From Oscillospiraceae bacterium (GTDB lineage: Bacteria; Bacillota; Clostridia; Oscillospirales; Acutalibacteraceae), in NCBI GenBank assembly GCA_015066465.1, contig SVOI01000028.1:1-33100 (forward strand): a stretch of DNA of 33,100 nt. Direction: 5' to 3'. The first letter of the stretch is position 1. Each line of letters starts with the position of its first letter. The notes beneath the pieces are model-generated. The model was not told where the DNA came from and made no database searches. It saw only the letters and a list, made by a program, of their open reading frames with translations. Positions 18,527 through 26,886 of this stretch are shown here, piece after piece. The position numbers were made by a program, and so were the translations under genes.

Positions 18527-18534
18527 ATTTTACC

Positions 18535-19560
18535 TCACTCAAGTGTTTCTGAAAGCAGGTTACCAATGACACCTGCTAAATATTTAATGCTTGGAATAAG
18601 CCTTGCATAATCAATTCTTGTAGGACCTATAATTCCGATTGAACCGCTGTCACGGTCGCCGACAGTATATTTTGAAAATATAGTTGAAGAGTTTCTGAGT
18701 TCTTTAAAAGCGTTTTCTTCGCCGATTTCAACTGTCAATGGCTTTTTGTGAGAAGCTAAAAGTGTTTTTATTGGTGCTTCTCTGTGAAGAAAGTCCATAA
18801 GCTCAAATGCATCTGTTGTAAGCTCAGGGTGATTAAGAATGTTTGATTGACCATTGAAGTGTAATTCTGTAGATTTAACTGAATTACAAAGATCAGCGAC
18901 ACCACAAAGAAGAGGGGACATAACAAAAACTTTATCACCTAAAGAAGCTACAAGAGTCTGAATGAATGGTATATCAATATTATTAACAGAGTTACCTAAA
19001 AAATAGGTCTGCATAATATTATAAAAAACTTCAGCAATCTGTGTTGTGATTTCGCTATCAGTACGGACAACCATACTTTTAAGAATACCAGATGATGCTA
19101 AAAGAACCACCATTGCAGTTTTACTGCTTAAAGGAACGAGCTCAACTCTTTTAATTAGTGCTTCGCTGTCAGATGGTGCAGAAGAAACTGCAACACAGTT
19201 GGTAAGCTCTGAAAGAATGCTACCTGCTTTTTCTAAAAGCTGGTCTGGTTCACCGGAGTAACCCTGAAGCCAGATTTTAATTCTTTCTTGTTCTTCGTGA
19301 CCTAATTCATATTTAGTCATTAAGTTATCAACATAATAGCGGTAACCTAATTGCGAAGGAACTCTGCCGGCAGAAGTGTGTGGCTGCATTAAAAAACCTG
19401 CTTCTACCAAATCTGCCATATCGTTTCTTATAGTAGCTGAAGAAACTGAATTGCCCATTGCACTCTGGAGTGTTTTTGAACCGACTGGCTCGCCTGTGGC
19501 GATGTAGCTTTCAATAATCAAAGCGAGTATTTTCTGTTTTCGTTCTGAAATAGCAGGCAA
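18535..19560 (-). CDS. hrcA: Heat-inducible repressor HrcA
   Basis: Binds CIRCE and represses this operon, its activity depending on the GroEL system. The N-terminal winged helix has SSATIRNDMADLVEAGFL, followed by QPHTSAGRVP, both family hallmarks. I chose TTG 19560 because translation from it gives the usual beginning (PAISERKQKIL) and GAAAGG lies nine bases upstream. A longer frame from GTG 19623 would reach the CIRCE edge and has no family support. About 341 aa results, the normal length. First gene of hrcA-grpE-dnaK-dnaJ. Confidence 0.95.
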   Translation of the reverse strand: MPAISERKQKILALIIESYIATGEPVGSKTLQSAMGNSVSSATIRNDMADLVEAGFLMQPHTSAGRVPSQLGYRYYVDNLMTKYELGHEEQERIKIWLQGYSGEPDQLLEKAGSILSELTNCVAVSSAPSDSEALIKRVELVPLSSKTAMVVLLASSGILKSMVVRTDSEITTQIAEVFYNIMQTYFLGNSVNNIDIPFIQTLVASLGDKVFVMSPLLCGVADLCNSVKSTELHFNGQSNILNHPELTTDAFELMDFLHREAPIKTLLASHKKPLTVEIGEENAFKELRNSSTIFSKYTVGDRDSGSIGIIGPTRIDYARLIPSIKYLAGVIGNLLSETLE

Positions 19561-19626
19561 GTTACACACCCTTTCTTGCAAAGTAGCAATTACTTTAAAT
19601 AAGTGCTTTTTATATTTTAGCACTGA

Positions 19627-19653
19627 TTAGCACTTGAACTGTTAGAGTGCTAA
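19627..19653 (-). promoter_or_regulatory. CIRCE operator
   Basis: TTAGCACTT, nine bases, GAGTGCTAA; only one base differs from the canonical inverted repeat. It lies just downstream of the predicted start of transcription, where HrcA would block the operon. It is the only CIRCE seen in the window. Confidence 0.95.
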
Positions 19654-19663
19654 CTCTGTTAAT

Positions 19664-19692
19664 ACTATACATCTGTTTTTGCCATTTGTCAA
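19664..19692 (-). promoter_or_regulatory. Promoter of the hrcA-grpE-dnaK-dnaJ operon
   Basis: Minus-strand TTGACA (19687-19692), 17 bases, TATAGT (19664-19669), immediately upstream of CIRCE. Confidence 0.88.
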
Positions 19693-19753
19693 CCTTTTAT
19701 TCAATGTTTTTTGTAAATAGTTTGTGAATAACTTGTTTAATATTTGTGATTTG

Positions 19754-19782
19754 TTGCATAAATAAATAGTTTATGGTAAAAT
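19754..19782 (+). promoter_or_regulatory. Promoter of the GT2-gtrA pair
   Basis: TTGCAT (19754-19759), 17 bases, TAAAAT (19777-19782), about 40 bases before the GT2 start. Confidence 0.65.
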
Positions 19783-19820
19783 ATAACACATATAATAAAT
19801 AGTATGAAAGGCAAAGCATT

Positions 19821-20768
19821 ATGAAATTATCTCTTGTAGTTCCGTGCTTCAATGAAGAAGATAACGTCGAACGTTTTTTTAATGAAGTTAATAATGTCTT
19901 TTTATGTAACGTTGATGATTACGAATTTGTTTTCATTAATGATGGTAGTGAAGATAATACCTATAAAAAATTAAAAGAAATCTATGAGAATAATTCTGCT
20001 TATAATATTCAGGTTTTGTCATTCAGCAGAAATTTTGGCAAAGAGTCAGGAATTTATGCAGGTCTTAAAGTGGCAAAGGGTGACTACGTTTGCATTATAG
20101 ATGCAGATTTACAGCAACGCCCAGAGGTTGTTTTAGAAATGCTCAGTGAAATAGAAAAAGATGACGAAATCGACTGTGTTGCAGCATATCAGGAAGAACG
20201 AAATGAGGGTGCTGTTCTTACCAAATTTAAATCTGCTTTCTATACTATAATTAATAAGCTTGCAGAAGTTGATTTTGTAAATGGTGCTTCTGATTTCAGA
20301 CTCTTAAACAGAAAAATGGTTGATGCTATACTTTCTATGAGTGAATATCATCGTTTTTCAAAAGGTATATTCAGTTGGGTAGGCTTTAACACAAAATATA
20401 TTTCATATGAAGCGAAAGAAAGAGAGTCTGGCGAAAGCAAATGGAGCTTTTTGAAGCTCTTTAAATATGCAATAGACGGAATTGTAGCTTTTTCTACCTT
20501 GCCGTTAAGACTTTCTATTGCAACTGGGTTTGTTACTGCTATAATTTCAATAATTTATCTTATTGTAGTTGTGCTTCAGAAGCTCATACAGGGAATTGAC
20601 GTGCCAGGTTATGCTACTATAATAGTATTAATTTTATTCTTGGGCGGAATGCAGCTTTTTTGTCTTGGTATTTTAGGCGAATATTTAGCAAAGGTTTACG
20701 TTCAGAGTAAAAACAGGCCTATTTATATTTTAAAGGAGCATCTTGGTAAAGAAAATGAAAATGATTAA
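19821..20768 (+). CDS. Polyprenyl-phosphate glycosyltransferase (GT2, GtrB/DPM-like)
   Basis: Probably transfers a sugar from a nucleotide donor to undecaprenyl phosphate on the inner membrane face. The GT-A fold starts with LSLVVPCFNEEDN, then FINDGSEDNT, and the metal site is DADLQQ near 93-98. RNFGKESGIYAG and ESGESKWSF are typical of the DPM1/GtrB group. Two hydrophobic segments near 230-255 and 265-290 anchor it. The length of 315 aa is normal. It overlaps the following GtrA-like gene by 26 bases, the usual partner, which suggests surface-polymer glycosylation. The sugar is unknown. Confidence 0.88.
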   Translation: MKLSLVVPCFNEEDNVERFFNEVNNVFLCNVDDYEFVFINDGSEDNTYKKLKEIYENNSAYNIQVLSFSRNFGKESGIYAGLKVAKGDYVCIIDADLQQRPEVVLEMLSEIEKDDEIDCVAAYQEERNEGAVLTKFKSAFYTIINKLAEVDFVNGASDFRLLNRKMVDAILSMSEYHRFSKGIFSWVGFNTKYISYEAKERESGESKWSFLKLFKYAIDGIVAFSTLPLRLSIATGFVTAIISIIYLIVVVLQKLIQGIDVPGYATIIVLILFLGGMQLFCLGILGEYLAKVYVQSKNRPIYILKEHLGKENEND

Positions 20769-21219
20769 AACACTTTTCATTAAATATAAAGAACTTATAA
20801 CTTACGTTATTTTTGGTGTTCTTACAACACTTGTGAACTTTTTTGCTTTTGGGATTTTTACAAAAATATTTGGCGAGGATTTATATTTAGTAAATAACGC
20901 TATCGCCTGGGTAGTGGGCGTTGTATTTGCTTATATTACAAATAAATTATTTGTATTCGAGTCAAAAAGCTGGGATTTAAAAGTTATTACTAAAGAAATA
21001 ACAGGATTTTTAGGAGCGAGAATATTCAGCTTTTTAGTTGAAGAGGGCGGAATGTTTTTATTCGTTTCTGTTTTAGGTTTAGGAGAAAAGTCTTTAACAC
21101 TCTTAGGCTTCACAATAACAGGGCAGTTTATCGTGAAAATTTTACTTGCGGTTATTGTTGTTATTTTAAATTATATTTTTAGTAAGTTCTTCATTTTTAG
21201 AATTAAGAATGAAAAATGA
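20743..21219 (+). CDS. GtrA-like flippase-type membrane protein
   Basis: GtrA proteins are thought to flip undecaprenyl-linked sugars across the membrane. Four hydrophobic segments are visible, beginning with YVIFGVLTTLVNFFAFGIF and including FVFESKSW-type loops normal for the family. AAAGGAG (20732-20738) lies four bases before TTG 20743, so I keep that start; ATG 20755 and 20761 are alternatives. The overlap with the GT2 gene implies coupled translation. The last few codons (FRIKNEK) and the stop are inside the left arm of element E5. Confidence 0.8.
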   Translation: MVKKMKMIKTLFIKYKELITYVIFGVLTTLVNFFAFGIFTKIFGEDLYLVNNAIAWVVGVVFAYITNKLFVFESKSWDLKVITKEITGFLGARIFSFLVEEGGMFLFVSVLGLGEKSLTLLGFTITGQFIVKILLAVIVVILNYIFSKFFIFRIKNEK

Positions 21220-21400
21220 AAAATTGAAAATTGTGGGTCTGCGACGCTATTATGACTTTATAAAAACAATGCATCTTATCATTTTAAGTTAGATAGTAAT
21301 ATCAACTATAAATGAAAAGATGCATTGAATTTTTGTATTTATAATTATAATCAAGGCGAAGCCTTCCGGAATTCTTAATTTTTCATTTTAAATTTTTGAT
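21192..21400. repeat. Modular intergenic element E5
   Basis: Left arm 21192-21232 is made of agaatgaaaaattg words. The core has CAATGCATCTTATCATTT (21267-21284) and AAATGAAAAGATGCATTG (21310-21327), 18 bp with one mismatch. The small hairpin AAGGCGAAGCCTT is at 21353-21365, and right arm 21366-21399 inverts the left. It lies between the convergent ends of the GtrA gene and rpmA. Confidence 0.75.
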
Positions 21401-21434
21401 AAAAAATAAAACGGTAGTCCTTCGACTACCGTTT
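21400..21434 (-). terminator. Terminator of rplU-prp-rpmA
   Basis: On the minus strand AAACGGTAGTC and GACTACCGTTT form the stem over a four-base loop, followed by TATTTTTTA. It lies 13 bases after the rpmA stop. Confidence 0.85.
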
Positions 21435-21446
21435 ATATTTTTTTAT

Positions 21447-21731
21447 TTATTGCTCTACTGTGTAAACACTAACCTTTTTGCGGTCTTTGCCAAGGCGTTC
21501 GAAACGAACCTGACCATCAACAAGAGCAAATAATGTGTCATCCTTACCCTTACCAACGTTTGTACCTGGGTGGATTTTTGTACCTCTTTGTTTAACAAGG
21601 ATGTTACCAGCAAGAACATGCTGACCGTCTGCACGTTTAGCACCAAGTCTCTTAGACTCTGAATCACGGCCGTTACGTGTAGAACCCATACCTTTTTTAT
21701 GAGCAAATAATTGGATATTAATCTTAAGCAT
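21447..21731 (-). CDS. rpmA: 50S ribosomal protein L27 with Prp-cleaved extension
   Basis: L27 lies near the peptidyl transferase centre. The N-terminal [10 protein letters not shown] precedes the mature [15 protein letters not shown]. In Firmicutes this extension is removed by Prp after the Phe in the LQLFA-like motif, here IQLFA. GGAGGTG, inside the end of prp, is the RBS. The normal length is 94 aa. It is the third gene after rplU and prp. Confidence 0.97.
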   Translation of the reverse strand: MLKINIQLFAHKKGMGSTRNGRDSESKRLGAKRADGQHVLAGNILVKQRGTKIHPGTNVGKGKDDTLFALVDGQVRFERLGKDRKKVSVYTVEQ

Positions 21732-21734
21732 TCG

Positions 21735-22049
21735 TTACACCTCCGTAAGTGTTTCTATAAACTCGGGATATTGTTCTTCTAAACCCTCTAAATGAAGCTT
21801 CAGACCAAGTAAAATATCCTTCGTGATATGTCTTTGTTCCTTATTTACTATGAGTTTCATTTTTCCGTCATTAACTTCAATTTTAGCGTTAACCTTTAAA
21901 ATTTCAGTTATGGTATTCGCTACCATATAAGCTACTGAAGAAACAGAAGCACAAACAATGTCTTCTCCACTTTCAGCAAAGCCTGAATGACCAGAAATTA
22001 AGAAACCGTAAGGAACGTTTTCGTCAAAATAAAATGTTGCTTTTGTCAT
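21735..22049 (-). CDS. prp: Ribosomal-processing cysteine protease Prp
   Basis: Cleaves the N-terminal extension of L27. The family motif GHSGFAESGEDIVCASVS (about 20-37) supplies catalytic His and Cys. The 104 aa length is normal. Its start overlaps the rplU stop (TAATG) and its end contains the rpmA RBS, so the protease and its substrate are translated in step. Confidence 0.93.
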   Translation of the reverse strand: MTKATFYFDENVPYGFLISGHSGFAESGEDIVCASVSSVAYMVANTITEILKVNAKIEVNDGKMKLIVNKEQRHITKDILLGLKLHLEGLEEQYPEFIETLTEV

Positions 22050-22360
22050 TACGCATTGATAGCTGAAATTTCAACCTTTGTGTATGGTTGTCTATGACCC
22101 ATCTTGCGTTTTTCATTTTTCTTTGGTTTGTAAGTAGCAACAACAATCTTCTTGCCTTTGCCATTCTTAATAACCTTTGCGCCAACAGAAGCACCGTCCA
22201 CGTATGGAGCGCCAACTTTAATGCCGTCGTCTGCGCCGATTGCAATAACTTTATCAAATGTTATTGTTGCGTCAGCCTCAACGTCGAGTTTTTCGATGAA
22301 GATAACATCGCCATTCTCAACTTTGTATTGCTTACCGCCTGTTTCAATGATTGCGTACAT
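22049..22360 (-). CDS. rplU: 50S ribosomal protein L21
   Basis: Structural ribosomal protein. [14 protein letters not shown] at the start and [21 protein letters not shown] at the end are family signatures. I start at ATG 22360, giving 103 aa. The frame stays open for another 29 codons upstream, but that part lies in the RNA leader and does not look like L21. The gene heads the rplU-prp-rpmA operon. Confidence 0.97.
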   Translation of the reverse strand: MYAIIETGGKQYKVENGDVIFIEKLDVEADATITFDKVIAIGADDGIKVGAPYVDGASVGAKVIKNGKGKKIVVATYKPKKNEKRKMGHRQPYTKVEISAINA

Positions 22361-22447
22361 AGTTTTTACCTGCTTTCTTTCAGTCTCGCTAACAAGGCAC
22401 ACTAAAAAGTGTTTGTGAGGACATACCTCGCCCTTAATATGCGGCAA
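22361..22447 (-). promoter_or_regulatory. L21 leader-type 5' UTR
   Basis: Between the promoter and rplU lies a leader of about 85 bases containing GCATATTAAGGGCGAGGT and a hairpin AAACACTTTTTAGTGT-like stem. This fits the known L21 leader of Firmicutes, in which ribosomal protein feedback acts on the transcript. The match is from memory of the family and not from a covariance search. Confidence 0.6.
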
Positions 22448-22452
22448 ATGGT

Positions 22453-22481
22453 ATTTTAGCAGAAAGATATTGGTTTGTCAA
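22453..22481 (-). promoter_or_regulatory. Promoter of rplU operon
   Basis: Minus-strand TTGACA (22476-22481), 17 bases, TAAAAT (22453-22458), upstream of the leader. Positions 22482-22535 hold nothing I can identify. Confidence 0.85.
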
Positions 22482-22535
22482 GGGTTTGACTGCATTTATT
22501 TTAAATTTGCTTTTTATTTTGGGGTTGTATAGGAT

Positions 22536-22780
22536 TAGTGCAGAGTGCTGAGTGCAAAGTGCTGAGTTAAGGAAGCCTTACGGCTTGATTATAATTATTA
22601 GTCTATGGAACAACAAAAATCTATCATTTTAGTTTGCATTAACCTTTAAATGATAGATTTTTATATTTTTATGGAATTGGGCTATTATAAATGAAAAGAC
22701 AAATTAACTACTACAAACAATTATTATAAATTACGGCGTAGCCCCTTAACTCAGCACTCAGCACTTTGCACTCAGCACTA
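22536..22780. repeat. Modular intergenic element E6 (GTGCTGAG-type arms)
   Basis: Left arm 22536-22567 is made of agtgctgagtgcaa words. A small hairpin AAGCCTTACGGCTT follows at about 22574-22587. The core is a perfect 15-bp repeat AAAAATCTATCATTT (22615-22629) with AAATGATAGATTTTT (22648-22662). Right small hairpin ttacggcgtagccc is at 22731-22744, and right arm 22746-22780 inverts the left arm. The arm sequence differs completely from E1-E5 while the core is the same. The arm contains the stop codon of the pseudouridine synthase gene. Confidence 0.8.
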
Positions 22781-23665
22781 TTTAAGTTGCTCGGTAAGTT
22801 CATTTGTAATATCATTGGGGAGTTCTGCAACAAAGCACATTTTTTCTCCATTTGTCGGATGAATAAACTCTGCTCTGCCACAATGAAGACCGGGGCGTGA
22901 AAGATTTTCGGTAACTTCGCCACCATACATATCGTCACCAATTAGCGCAAAGCCTATTGATGAAAAGTGTACTCTTATCTGGTGAGTTCTGCCAGTTTCA
23001 ATATTTACCTTTAATAATGCTCTGTCTCTATTACGCTTTTCTAACTGCCAATGAGTTACTGCCGGCAGGGCATCTTCTCTTGTAGTAGATACAGCTCTCA
23101 AGGTTTTATTAGGGTCTGGGCGATAAATTGGTGTATCAATAGTACCTGAGTCAGAAATATCACCTTTTACTAAAGCATAATATGTTTTTTCGATTTTACC
23201 ATTCAATCTGAATGCAGAAAGCGAGTTTTTTGCAAAAACAATAACGCCTGAAGTACCTTTGTCGAGTCTGCCTATTGCTCTGCCTGCCGCTTCGCCACCG
23301 CCGTTCTTTATAATGTAATTGGCAACACCATTAGCAAGTGTGCCGTTCGGATGACGTCTTGTAGGGTGAGCAGAAATTCCTGCTGGTTTATTTAAAACCA
23401 AAATATCTTCATCTTCGAAAATTATATCTAAATCCATTTCACAAAGAAGCGGGGGAGTAGATTTTTCTGGAATTCTTATTACAACGGTTTCATCTTTATA
23501 AACGTTATCAATCATTCTTACAACTCTGTCATTTGCAGTGACCGAGCCTTCTGTGTGGCGGAGTGACTGTACTATTTTAGTTGATAATTTTAAATGTCCT
23601 TTTAAAAAATGAAGAACGGGTCTATTTGAAAATTCTTCTGGTACAACGTACTCTAAAATTCTCAT
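22778..23665 (-). CDS. RluA/RluD-family pseudouridine synthase
   Basis: Isomerises uridine to pseudouridine in RNA, probably rRNA. An S4-like N-terminal region (1-70) leads into the catalytic domain. IIFEDEDILVLNKPAGISAHP and IGRLDKGTSG with catalytic Asp135 are clear; the usual His of HRLD is Gly here. ETGRTHQIRVH is the C-terminal motif. The target base cannot be told. It has a promoter with two palindromes upstream, and its stop codon lies in the arm of E6. Confidence 0.92.
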   Translation of the reverse strand: MRILEYVVPEEFSNRPVLHFLKGHLKLSTKIVQSLRHTEGSVTANDRVVRMIDNVYKDETVVIRIPEKSTPPLLCEMDLDIIFEDEDILVLNKPAGISAHPTRRHPNGTLANGVANYIIKNGGGEAAGRAIGRLDKGTSGVIVFAKNSLSAFRLNGKIEKTYYALVKGDISDSGTIDTPIYRPDPNKTLRAVSTTREDALPAVTHWQLEKRNRDRALLKVNIETGRTHQIRVHFSSIGFALIGDDMYGGEVTENLSRPGLHCGRAEFIHPTNGEKMCFVAELPNDITNELTEQLK

Positions 23666-23734
23666 AACAGACCCCCTTTTTTGATATTTAAGTTTTTAAC
23701 AATTTGTATATACAAGTGAATATACAGTATATGA

Positions 23735-23762
23735 ATTTTAAAAATGTTCATAACTTTGTCAA
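23735..23762 (-). promoter_or_regulatory. Promoter of the pseudouridine synthase gene
   Basis: Minus-strand TTGACA (23757-23762), 16 bases, TAAAAT (23735-23740), about 70 bases before the gene. Confidence 0.65.
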
Positions 23763-23763
23763 T

Positions 23764-23782
23764 GTAAAGTCAATTACTTTAC
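23764..23782. promoter_or_regulatory. GTAAAGT palindrome, copy 1
   Basis: GTAAAGT, five bases, ACTTTAC. It abuts the -35 box of the minus-strand promoter. Copy 2 lies 95 bp further upstream and both are followed by ACAAA and a TTGNCA word, so the repeat is about 30 bp long. Confidence 0.6.
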
Positions 23783-23858
23783 AAAAAAATTGTCAAAAAA
23801 GAAATATTTTAAAGATTTAGTTTGATTTGTGAACAAAATTGACAGAGTTTTGAACAAA

Positions 23859-23877
23859 GTAAAGTAACTCACTTTAC
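23859..23877. promoter_or_regulatory. GTAAAGT palindrome, copy 2
   Basis: GTAAAGT, five bases (AACTC), ACTTTAC, identical in both arms to copy 1. It lies in the gap between the PHP gene and the pseudouridine synthase gene. The regulator is unknown. Confidence 0.6.
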
Positions 23878-23946
23878 AAATTTTGACAGCGTGTTAAATT
23901 GCAAGAAAAAGTGAAATTTGCAAGTGATTGCATCAAATTTTGTATA

Positions 23947-24762
23947 TTATACAATAGCAAATTCAGAAACTTTTCTATCTTTAAAAGTAGCAACAGATTT
24001 AAAGCCAGCCTGTCTTGCAATTTCGTAAGCCTTGTCAATATTTACACCGATTCTTTCAGCGTAGTGTGAGTCAGAGCCAACAGAAACAAGCTTACCGCCT
24101 AACTCTTTATAACGCTTGATTGTTTCTAAATCTGGTGATGGTTTATTAATAGGGTATTTAAGACCGCCCATATTTATTTCTAAAGCTTTGTCTTTTTCTG
24201 CACAGAGTTTTAATAGTTCGTCAACTTTAGATTTATATTTATCAATATCTTCAATATAACCGCAGTGGTTGAAAATGTATCTGAATGGGTATGTAATGTG
24301 AGCTAAAATTTCAAAGTTACCCCATTCGAGCATTTTAATAAGCTCATCGAAATACTCGTTCATTGTAGCTTCAATGTCAATTCCATCAAAGCTCTTCCAG
24401 TTATAAAAGTCTTCTTGATTTCTCAAATTGTGAATTGAACCGATAACTACGTCATAATCATAAGTGTTTATGATTTTTTCGGCAAGTTCTGGGATATAAT
24501 GTGGTTGAGCAAGTTCAACACCTTTTAAAATGTTAATCTGACCCTGTAATTTTTCCTGAGCATCAGAAACGTCTTTGTAACTACCCTCTATAACCTTGTC
24601 ATAATTGTCAGAATAAAAGTAGTCCACTTCACAATGGTCAGTGAATGCAACTGTGTGAATTTTATTCTTTGCTGCAGTCTCTGCCATAAATAAGGCTTCG
24701 TGGTTGCCATCGGGAGAATTTTTTGTGTGAGTATGTAAGTCGATTATTGATATATTGTTCAT
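23947..24762 (-). CDS. hisK: PHP-domain histidinol-phosphatase (HisK-like)
   Basis: Probably dephosphorylates histidinol phosphate in histidine synthesis; other PHP phosphoesterase roles are possible. PHP metal motifs are in order: DLHTHT (near 8-13), FTDHCE (near 40), GVEL (near 80), SIHN (near 108), LAHI (near 153), EINMGG (near 196) and SVGSDSHY (near 227). The 271 aa length is normal for HisK. No other his gene is in the window. Downstream is the GTAAAGT region. Confidence 0.85.
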   Translation of the reverse strand: MNNISIIDLHTHTKNSPDGNHEALFMAETAAKNKIHTVAFTDHCEVDYFYSDNYDKVIEGSYKDVSDAQEKLQGQINILKGVELAQPHYIPELAEKIINTYDYDVVIGSIHNLRNQEDFYNWKSFDGIDIEATMNEYFDELIKMLEWGNFEILAHITYPFRYIFNHCGYIEDIDKYKSKVDELLKLCAEKDKALEINMGGLKYPINKPSPDLETIKRYKELGGKLVSVGSDSHYAERIGVNIDKAYEIARQAGFKSVATFKDRKVSEFAIV

Positions 24763-24779
24763 AATTTACCGTCCTATGT

Positions 24780-24965
24780 AGCAATTAAAAATTGAGAATT
24801 AAAAATTAAGAATTGTGGGACCTGCGGTCGGCATTATAAAATGATATTTGTAAGGTTATTTATCTGTATTAAATGAAATGATAAACTGACTTATAAACCC
24901 AATCATTACAATTACGGCGTAGCCCCGAAATTTTCAATTTTAAATTTTTCATTTTTAATTTGAAA
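24780..24965. repeat. Modular intergenic element E7 with decayed core
   Basis: Left arm 24783-24816 (aattgagaattaaaaatt words), small hairpin GACCTGCGGTC 24819-24829, right small hairpin ttacggcgtagccc near 24912-24925, right arm 24925-24962. The core region 24840-24890 keeps aaatgataaac but has lost clear pairing. It fills most of the 336-base gap between the divergent PHP and ispE genes; the rest (24966-25098) is AT-rich with a weak -10 TAAAAT near 25072. Confidence 0.65.
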
Positions 24966-25098
24966 TTACAGTCACCTATTCTACCACAAACTTCCAAAAA
25001 ATAATATAGCAAAAAAGAAAATAATTCCACGAAAAATCTTTATTTAATTGTAATATTATGCTAAAATATTTAAAGCAGTAAAAAAGGCAGGTCAAAAA

Positions 25099-25983
25099 AT
25101 GAAATTAACTTATGAAGCAAATGCTAAAATAAATTTAATATTAGACGTAACTGGTGTTAAACAGAATGGTTACCATACTATTTTTTCTGTTATGCAGTCT
25201 ATCGGTTTAAAGGACGTAATATCAGTTGAAAAAACAAAAGGTGAAAAGATAACCATTTCTTGTACAGATGAAACTGTGCCAACTGATTCTAAGAATATTG
25301 TGTATAAATGTGCTGTTAAATTTTTTGAGCATTTTAATATTAAGAAAAATAAGGGTATTCACATTCATATAGAAAAGAATATTCCACACGAAGCTGGTCT
25401 TGGTGGTGGCAGTGCAGATGGTGCCGCTGTGTTAGTTGCACTTAATGAGATTTTTAACACTAATGCAAGTAAAAGAACGCTTATGTTTATCGGCGGAAAG
25501 GTCGGAGCAGATATTCCGTTCTGTGTAGTAGGGGGCACGGCACTCTGTCAGGATATAGGCACAGTTGTAGCACCACTTCCTGATATTGATGAATGTAGCA
25601 TTATTATTGTAAAGCCTGAAAGTGGCAGTTCAACTGTAAAAGCTTACGATGCAATAGACGCTATGGGCGAGAGTTTGAAGCACACTAAAAATAATGAAAT
25701 GTTAGAGCTTCTTTTGGAGCAGGATTTTAAAGGTGCATTAAAATATTGTGACAACGTGTTTGAACAGGTTATTGAAGTTCCTGACAGAGCAGATATAAAG
25801 CATATTTTAAGAACTCATAATGCAAGCGCTTCGTGTATGTCTGGCTCAGGCTCTGCTGTTTATGGTATTTTCTCATGCGAAGAAGATGCAAAGAAAGCAA
25901 AGGCAGAGCTTGAAAAGAAATATGATAAAGTTTACCTTTGCAACAGAAAAAATCGTGGCGTAGAAAAAATTAGTGAAGAATAA
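25099..25983 (+). CDS. ispE: 4-diphosphocytidyl-2-C-methyl-D-erythritol kinase
   Basis: GHMP kinase of the MEP isoprenoid pathway. EANAKINLILDVTG at the start, IPHEAGLGGGSADGAAVL (ATP loop, about 95-112) and ASCMSGSGSAVYGIF near the end are diagnostic. The 294 aa length is normal. GGCAGG lies before the ATG. A strong hairpin between it and spoIIR may end its transcript. Confidence 0.95.
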   Translation: MKLTYEANAKINLILDVTGVKQNGYHTIFSVMQSIGLKDVISVEKTKGEKITISCTDETVPTDSKNIVYKCAVKFFEHFNIKKNKGIHIHIEKNIPHEAGLGGGSADGAAVLVALNEIFNTNASKRTLMFIGGKVGADIPFCVVGGTALCQDIGTVVAPLPDIDECSIIIVKPESGSSTVKAYDAIDAMGESLKHTKNNEMLELLLEQDFKGALKYCDNVFEQVIEVPDRADIKHILRTHNASASCMSGSGSAVYGIFSCEEDAKKAKAELEKKYDKVYLCNRKNRGVEKISEE

Positions 25984-26000
25984 CTGAATAAAACAAGAAC

Positions 26001-26044
26001 AACCACCAATAATGAGAATGCAAGAATTCTTATTAAAGGTGGTT
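26001..26044 (+). promoter_or_regulatory. Hairpin burying the spoIIR ribosome binding site
   Basis: Two 19-base arms (26001-26019 and 26026-26044) pair with seven bp (AACCACC/GGTGGTT), a two-base internal loop and ten more bp, one of them a G-U pair in the plus-strand RNA, over the loop GCAAGA. The RBS AAAGGTGG (26035-26042) is in the 3' arm, and TTTTATTT follows before the ATG. It could also end the ispE transcript. Confidence 0.8.
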
Positions 26045-26050
26045 TTATTT

Positions 26051-26695
26051 ATGAGAACATATACATATAATCCGTTTAAAGAGAGACGAGACAAAATATT
26101 TTTAGTTTCACTCATAATAGCTTTTATTCTTTACCTCGCTTTTTCAATAACTTATTTTTCTTCTGTTTCAGGTGAAATAAGAGAAAATGTTGTAAGACTT
26201 CACATTTTAGCAGAAAGTGACAGTGAAATTGACCAGCAAGTGAAATTAAAAGTCAGGGATGCACTTCTTAAGAAAAATACAGAATTACTTTCTTCAAAGG
26301 TTACACCAGAAAATGCAGAGGAATATTTTAAAAATTCAAAAGATGAATTAGAAAAATGTGCTAACGAGGTTTTAAAGGAAAATGGCTTCGATTATACGGC
26401 AAAAATTACTTTAGGTAAAGAGTATTACACAACAAGAACTTATGAGGATTTAACATTCCCTGCGGGTACTTATACATCAGTTAAAGTAGTTTTAGGTAGT
26501 GGCGAGGGTAAAAACTGGTGGTGCGTTATGTTTCCACCACTTTGTGTGTCCGTTGCAACAGGCGGTATTGAAACTGACGACGGCGTCAACTTGGAGGAAT
26601 ATTTAGACGAAGACGGAAAACGTATAGTTATGTCAGAAGGTAAGTTTAAGGTGGGTTTTAAAGTGGTTGAGTGGTATGAGAAGCTGTTTAAATAA
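26051..26695 (+). CDS. spoIIR: Stage II sporulation protein R
   Basis: SpoIIR is made in the forespore, is exported, and triggers SpoIIGA to process pro-sigma-E in the mother cell. From ATG 26051 (RBS AAAGGTGG) the protein has 214 aa, with one hydrophobic signal segment near 13-38. VVRLHILAESDSEIDQQVKL and YEDLTFPAGTYTSVKV are clear family marks, as is GKNWWCVMFPPLC. A longer frame from 26012 lies inside the hairpin and is not likely. Shows that the organism can form spores. Confidence 0.93.
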   Translation: MRTYTYNPFKERRDKIFLVSLIIAFILYLAFSITYFSSVSGEIRENVVRLHILAESDSEIDQQVKLKVRDALLKKNTELLSSKVTPENAEEYFKNSKDELEKCANEVLKENGFDYTAKITLGKEYYTTRTYEDLTFPAGTYTSVKVVLGSGEGKNWWCVMFPPLCVSVATGGIETDDGVNLEEYLDEDGKRIVMSEGKFKVGFKVVEWYEKLFK

Positions 26696-26886
26696 TTCGG
26701 AATTCGTAATGCGTAATTCGGAATTATACTCGCTCAAAGATAAGAGTTAATAGTGAATAGAGAATAATTTCGGAACTGTGTTGGAATTGAAAGTGAATAT
26801 AATCATTCTATCATTTTTAGTTGGTTTAAATCAGCTACAAATGATAGGATAATTTTATTGCCACAACCGCCTCTCTTCGAAGAGAG

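Noticed and set aside
19561..19623. Longer HrcA starting at GTG 19623
   Set aside because: The added residues do not resemble HrcA and the start would lie against CIRCE; TTG 19560 has a good RBS.
22361..22447. 29-residue N-terminal extension of L21
   Set aside because: It lies in the leader RNA, lacks an RBS, and mature L21 starts at MYAIIETGG.
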